NCBI GenBank assembly: GCA_031270565.1
Contig: JAISXJ010000166.1
Coordinates: 1 to 9,030 of the forward strand
DNA length: 9,030 nt
Origin: Prevotellaceae bacterium
Lineage (GTDB): Bacteria > Bacteroidota > Bacteroidia > Bacteroidales > Paludibacteraceae
Direction of reading: 5' to 3'
The notes under the pieces were generated by a model. That model saw only the letters and a program-made list of their open reading frames with translations. It searched no databases and had not been told where the DNA came from. Position 1 is the stretch's first letter. Each line of letters begins with the position of its first letter. The position numbers were made by a program, and so were the translations under genes. This document shows, in pieces, positions 5,736 through 9,030 of this stretch.

Positions 5736-6881
5736 ATGAAATACATAAACACAATCAACTGCCTGACGCTGATATTAGCGCTATGCACGGGATGCCGTAA
5801 GGATTTACCCATAAATGAGTCAACAAAGACGCAGATTGGCGATACAACCAACAGCGCCGTCGCCGGTTTTTACCTTCTTAACGAGGGAACTATGGGTAGC
5901 AACAAGGCTACTCTGGACTATTACAACTACTCAGCGCCCGGCACGTACCACCGTAACATTTTCAGCGAAATCAATCCAACTCTCGTTGCGTCTCTGGGTG
6001 ATATCGGAAACGATTTACAGGTGTACGGGCAACGACTTTACGCCGTTATCAACGGCTCGAATCTGATAGAAGTGATGAATGTTGCCAATGCCGGACACAT
6101 AGGCAAAATCAACATCCCCAATTGCCGGTACATTGTCTTTAATGATGGAAAAGCGTATGTCAGTTCGTTTGCCGGCCCCGTGGAGACAGGAAACAGCCAA
6201 CAGGGTTATATCAGCGAGATTGACACCGCTACATTAAGCGTGCTGCGGACGGTGGTTGTCGGCTATCAGCCCGAAGAGATGGCTGTTGTAAACGGTAAAC
6301 TCTTCGTGGCAAACTCAGGCGGATACGACCCCACAATGTACGACAACACGCTTTCAGTGGTTGATTTGGAGACATTTCGCGAAGAGGAAAAGATTACGGT
6401 GGGAATCAATCTGCATCGGGTAAGGACAGTTGGCAACGGACGGCTCTATGTATCGTCGCGCGGCAATTATGCTGACATTCCGTCAAGCATTTATGTGGTG
6501 GATACGGAGACACGTCAGGTGGTGAAACGGCTTGATGTAACCTGCAACAACCTGTGCATACAGGGAGACACAGCATACGTTATCAGCTCTGAAGGTAGCT
6601 ATGAGACAGGTCTGACCTATCTCTATAACCTGATTGACACACGCAACGATGTTGTTCTGCCAAACAGTTTTATTACGGACGGAACAGCGGCAAATATCCA
6701 GACTCCCTACGGAATTGCCATTCATCCCGTTACAGGGAACGTGTTTATTACGGATGTTGGTAACTATATTTTGTCCGGCAAACTCTACTGTTTCTCTCCG
6801 GACGGCACGTTTAAATGGCTGGTAACAACAGGCGATATACCGTCCATAATAGCATTTCATTATAAGACAGGAACAAAATAG
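5736..6881 (+). CDS. YncE/DUF5074-like beta-propeller surface lipoprotein
   Basis: 381 residues. The N-terminus is a lipoprotein signal (hydrophobic NCLTLILAL, then CTGC with acylated C20; the Cys at -3 is slightly atypical). The rest is built of repeated four-stranded blades: FYLLNEGTMGSNKATLDYYN (45-64), LQVYGQRLYAVINGSNLIEV (94-113), YIVFNDGKAYVSSF, EMAVVNGKLFVANSGG, NTLSVVDLETF, GRLYVSSRGNY, IYVVDTETRQVV, and a last blade PYGIAIHPVTGNVFITD with GKLYCFSPDGTFKW and TTGDIPS. This pattern matches Bacteroidota YncE/DUF5074 proteins, a group that includes the cobalamin-binding surface lipoprotein BtuG. A vitamin B12 role here is only a possibility: no TonB-dependent receptor or cobalamin riboswitch is adjacent. 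The 100-bp gap after the kinase gene shows no clear promoter or terminator, so read-through from the two-component operon is possible. Confidence 0.85.
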   Translation: MKYINTINCLTLILALCTGCRKDLPINESTKTQIGDTTNSAVAGFYLLNEGTMGSNKATLDYYNYSAPGTYHRNIFSEINPTLVASLGDIGNDLQVYGQRLYAVINGSNLIEVMNVANAGHIGKINIPNCRYIVFNDGKAYVSSFAGPVETGNSQQGYISEIDTATLSVLRTVVVGYQPEEMAVVNGKLFVANSGGYDPTMYDNTLSVVDLETFREEEKITVGINLHRVRTVGNGRLYVSSRGNYADIPSSIYVVDTETRQVVKRLDVTCNNLCIQGDTAYVISSEGSYETGLTYLYNLIDTRNDVVLPNSFITDGTAANIQTPYGIAIHPVTGNVFITDVGNYILSGKLYCFSPDGTFKWLVTTGDIPSIIAFHYKTGTK

Positions 6882-6887
6882 GTATCG

Positions 6888-6920
6888 GCAGGCAAATTTT
6901 TATGCCGGCTCTTTCTTTTC
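6888..6920 (+). terminator. Probable intrinsic terminator after the propeller lipoprotein gene
   Basis: GCAGGCA (6888-6894) pairs with TGCCGGC (6903-6909) with one mismatch around an 8-nt AT-rich loop, followed by the T-rich TCTTTCTTTTC. It starts 7 nt past the TAG stop. The stem is modest and the T-tract interrupted, so some read-through into the RNase H gene is plausible. Confidence 0.5.
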
Positions 6921-6930
6921 AGTATATATT

Positions 6931-7563
6931 ATGCCAAAAATTAAAATCAAGTTTTATACCGTGTGGAAGGGACGCGCCACAGGCGTATTTGATACGTGGG
7001 AATCGTGCCGGAAGCAAGTGCATAAATTCGAGGGAGCACGCTACAAGTCATTCCCTACACGACAGGCAGCGCTTGAAGCCCTTGAAACGGAATGTTACAG
7101 CTATACCCCCCGCAAAACAGGTTTCGTTCAGCCTTGCAGAGACAGCAATGCCGGCGAGCCGGAGCTGGTCAGTTTGGCAGTGGATGCTGCCAGCAGCGGT
7201 AATCCGGGTAAAATGGAATATCGAGGCGTCTGGACGGCAACGGGGGAAGAGGTGTTCCGAAGCGGTCTCTTTGAGGAGGCAACCAATAATGTCGGCGAGT
7301 TTCTGGCGCTTGTGCACGGTCTGGCGTTCCTTAAAAAGAAAGGTCTGACCATGCCTGTCTATTCCGACAGTGTTACGGCAATGTGCTGGGTGCGCGTCAA
7401 AAAATGCCGCAGTACCGTTAAACATACCGCCCATAATGCTGCCATGTTCAAGCAGATTGCCAGAGCCGAAGCATGGCTGGCGGAAAACACCTATACAACC
7501 ACCATTCTAAAATGGGATACTCGAAACTGGGGAGAAATACCCGCCGATTTTGGACGGAAATAA
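6931..7563 (+). CDS. Ribonuclease H1 with N-terminal viroplasmin domain
   Basis: 210 residues. Residues 1-55 form a caulimovirus-viroplasmin-type domain (FYTVWKGRATGVFDTWESCRKQVHKFEGARYKSF, then the FPTRQAALEAL helix), the RNA:DNA hybrid-binding module also found at the N-terminus of eukaryotic RNase H1. A short linker leads to the RNase H fold from about 78. All four catalytic acids are visible: D85 (VDAASSGNPG), E123 (NNVGEFLAL), D146 (YSDSVTAM) and D206 (GEIPADFGRK at the C-terminus). It should cleave the RNA strand of RNA:DNA hybrids in the cytoplasm, for example R-loops or replication primers. The start at 6931 keeps the full viroplasmin domain. The dehydrogenase gene follows after 31 nt, without a terminator between. 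Confidence 0.95.
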   Translation: MPKIKIKFYTVWKGRATGVFDTWESCRKQVHKFEGARYKSFPTRQAALEALETECYSYTPRKTGFVQPCRDSNAGEPELVSLAVDAASSGNPGKMEYRGVWTATGEEVFRSGLFEEATNNVGEFLALVHGLAFLKKKGLTMPVYSDSVTAMCWVRVKKCRSTVKHTAHNAAMFKQIARAEAWLAENTYTTTILKWDTRNWGEIPADFGRK

Positions 7564-7594
7564 TCTGAACTTTCACTTTAATATTTTTAATTGT

Positions 7595-8359
7595 ATGAAT
7601 AAAATAGCATTAATCACCGGCGCAACGTCGGGGATTGGAAGGGCAACGGCAATGGCTCTGGGCAAGGAGGGATATAATCTCATTATCACCGGCAGACGCA
7701 TGGAACGCTTGCAGGAACTGAAAGAACAACTGCAAATTCACTGCGGCAGGACGGAAACACTCTCCCTCTGTTTCGACGTGCGCGACAGACAGGCGGTGGA
7801 AAATGTCCTCAACGCCGTTCCTCAGGAGTGGCAGAAGATAGATGTTCTGGTTAATAACGCAGGTTTAGCCGTTGGACTGAATCCCATTCAGGAAGGGCTG
7901 ACAGATGACTGGGAAAGGATGATAGATACCAATATCAAAGGACTGCTCTATGTAACACGCGTCGTAGCGCCCTGGATGGTGGCGCGAAAAGCCGGACACA
8001 TTATTAATATCTGTTCCGTAGCGGGGAAAGAAGTTTACGAAAACGGGAACGTTTACTGTGCCACCAAACACGCCGTCGATGCGCTGAGCAAAGCCATGCG
8101 GACGGATATGTTGAAATATGGCATCAAGGTAACAAACGTCTGTCCGGGAGCGGTGGAAACGGAATTTTCTCTGGTGCGGTTCAAGGATGACGCCGTACGA
8201 GCCGCTCAAACCTATTCCGGAATGACCCCCCTGACGGGAGAAGATGTCGCGGAAGTCATACGTTTCGCCGTCTCTCTGCCGGAGCATGTCTGCATAAACG
8301 ATCTTGTTATTACGCCTGTTGCACAGGCTAATGCCAGTACCATCTTTCGTAAAATATAA
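7595..8359 (+). CDS. ydfG: YdfG-type short-chain dehydrogenase/reductase
   Basis: 254 residues from ATG at 7595. The frame is open to 7550, but the extra 15 residues overlap the RNase H gene and precede the standard MNKIALITG start. Classical SDR signatures: TGATSGIG (8-15) cofactor loop; GRR at 33-35, where the basic pair favours NADP(H); D61-V62; NNAG (87-90); and the catalytic set N113, S141, Y154, K158 (YCATK). The segments GNVYCATKHAVDALS, PGAVETEFSLVRF and PEHVCINDLVITPVAQ match the YdfG group, which reduces or oxidises short 3-hydroxy acids (3-hydroxypropionate/malonic semialdehyde, serine, allo-threonine) in the cytoplasm. The exact substrate is inferred from the group. It is probably co-transcribed with the RNase H gene by default spacing rather than shared function. 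Confidence 0.92.
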   Translation: MNKIALITGATSGIGRATAMALGKEGYNLIITGRRMERLQELKEQLQIHCGRTETLSLCFDVRDRQAVENVLNAVPQEWQKIDVLVNNAGLAVGLNPIQEGLTDDWERMIDTNIKGLLYVTRVVAPWMVARKAGHIINICSVAGKEVYENGNVYCATKHAVDALSKAMRTDMLKYGIKVTNVCPGAVETEFSLVRFKDDAVRAAQTYSGMTPLTGEDVAEVIRFAVSLPEHVCINDLVITPVAQANASTIFRKI

Positions 8360-8403
8360 CACCGCAGGCACGAATACGGCGCCCCTGCTCTGACGACTGA
8401 CAT

Positions 8404-8436
8404 AAAAGCCCCCATCACTGGAGGCTTTTGTTTTTT
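8404..8436 (+). terminator. Intrinsic terminator after the dehydrogenase gene
   Basis: AAAAGCC (8404-8410) pairs with GGCTTTT (8423-8429), and CCA with TGG inside it, around loop TCAC with one C/A mismatch. It is followed by GTTTTTTG. It lies 45 nt past the stop codon and between two convergent genes. In the minus direction the stem ends in only four T residues, so it may also work weakly as a bidirectional terminator. Confidence 0.88.
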
Positions 8437-8453
8437 GTTCTGAACGGATGAGA

Positions 8454-9030
8454 TTATAATGATTTCACACACCGCACGCCAAAGCCGTACCCACGGTTAA
8501 GGTCGACACTCGGGTCCACGTGGGTGTTGGCAAAGCGCATGAGATAAGCTTTGTTATCATTGTAATTTGTACTGCTCCAGTAGAATCCATAGGTACCTAC
8601 ATAGACGAACGTACCATCAGCCGGGCTACGCATCCCGCCGGTAGGAAGGAATAAGACAGGCTCGGGAGCAGCAGTTTCGTAAAGGTTTTTTATGCCGTTT
8701 TTATAATCGGCTGCTGCAGCATCATCCCAGTCAGCTGTTTTGTAAACAGCGTAACCACCCAATTTTGTTGCAGTAATTGCTGTCCAATTCGTACTTACTT
8801 TTCCATTTGCTACCGGTACCCATGTCAAGGGGGCGCTATTGGCGCTGGTGTTAGCCTGACCGATAACAAGCATATTAGTGGTGCCTTCGGGAACTCTGCC
8901 ACCGGCAGTATTCGGATTGCTGTCGTAATTACAAAGTCGTTCCCATTCGTCCTGAGTAGGAACGCGCCAGCCGGCGCCCATTGAGACACAGGGATTGTTG
9001 GCGGGAATTGCCCAGTCCGTGTTTTGATGG
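8454..9030 (-). CDS. FISUMP-domain protein, C-terminal part (5' end off window)
   Basis: The frame is open from the right edge to the TAA at 8456-8454, giving about 192 residues. An internal ATG at 8981 exists, but the conserved domain already starts before it (DWAIPANNPC), so the true start lies beyond 9030. The FISUMP domain (Fibrobacter succinogenes major paralogous domain, TIGR02145) is recognised by GAGWRVPTQDEWERLC, LGGYAVYKTADW, LFLPTGGMRSPADGTF, GFYWSSTNYNDNKAYLMRF and the terminal GYGFGVRCVKSL. Such proteins are usually exported and cell-surface associated, often with Ig-like or other domains ahead of the FISUMP module. Their molecular function is not established. The gene converges on the dehydrogenase gene; no terminator of its own is visible apart from the shared hairpin at 8404-8429. 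Confidence 0.85.
   Translation of the reverse strand, partial: HQNTDWAIPANNPCVSMGAGWRVPTQDEWERLCNYDSNPNTAGGRVPEGTTNMLVIGQANTSANSAPLTWVPVANGKVSTNWTAITATKLGGYAVYKTADWDDAAAADYKNGIKNLYETAAPEPVLFLPTGGMRSPADGTFVYVGTYGFYWSSTNYNDNKAYLMRFANTHVDPSVDLNRGYGFGVRCVKSL

Noticed and set aside
7550..7594. Upstream start for the dehydrogenase at 7550
   Set aside because: It would overlap the RNase H stop and add 15 residues before the standard MNKIALITG beginning of the Rossmann fold.
8364..8388. GCAGG...CCTGC hairpin after the dehydrogenase gene
   Set aside because: Only a 5-bp stem with a large loop and no T-run; the strong terminator lies just downstream.

Overview
The window looks like chromosomal DNA from a Bacteroidota bacterium, most likely of the order Bacteroidales. 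Evidence: -7 boxes of the form TAnnTTTG upstream of three genes and little Shine-Dalgarno signal; a PadR/PspC pair whose PspC protein has the N-terminal domain and adhesin-head tail typical of this phylum; an RNase H1 with an N-terminal viroplasmin domain ending GEIPADFGRK; a YncE/DUF5074-type propeller lipoprotein; and the end of a FISUMP-domain protein. The genus cannot be named from this.

Layout. (1) Bases 1-1802, minus strand: a PadR-family repressor followed 13 nt later by a PspC/adhesin-head membrane protein that runs off the left edge. This looks like a small self-regulated envelope-stress operon. Its promoter region (about 1936-2041) carries one imperfect and one perfect dyad. (2) 2081-3197, minus strand: a secreted endonuclease/exonuclease/phosphatase-fold enzyme with its own promoter and a strong strand-specific terminator. 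(3) 3198-3671: a 474-bp intergenic region between divergent promoters, holding a mosaic of nested inverted and short tandem repeats. (4) 3672-5635, plus strand: an OmpR-type response regulator and a membrane histidine kinase, a complete two-component system. (5) 5736-6881: a beta-propeller surface lipoprotein. (6) 6931-8359: viroplasmin-type RNase H, then a YdfG-type short-chain dehydrogenase, probably co-transcribed and closed by a clear terminator at 8404-8436. (7) 8454-9030, minus strand: the C-terminal part of a FISUMP-domain protein that begins beyond the right edge.

Functionally this is mostly core-genome housekeeping and envelope sensing: two regulatory modules (PadR/PspC and the two-component system) plus exported proteins. 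I see no transposase, phage gene, CRISPR array, tRNA or rRNA, and no convincing new multi-gene system. The parts most worth a second look are non-coding: the two dyads in the PadR promoter region and the repeat mosaic between the divergent promoters.
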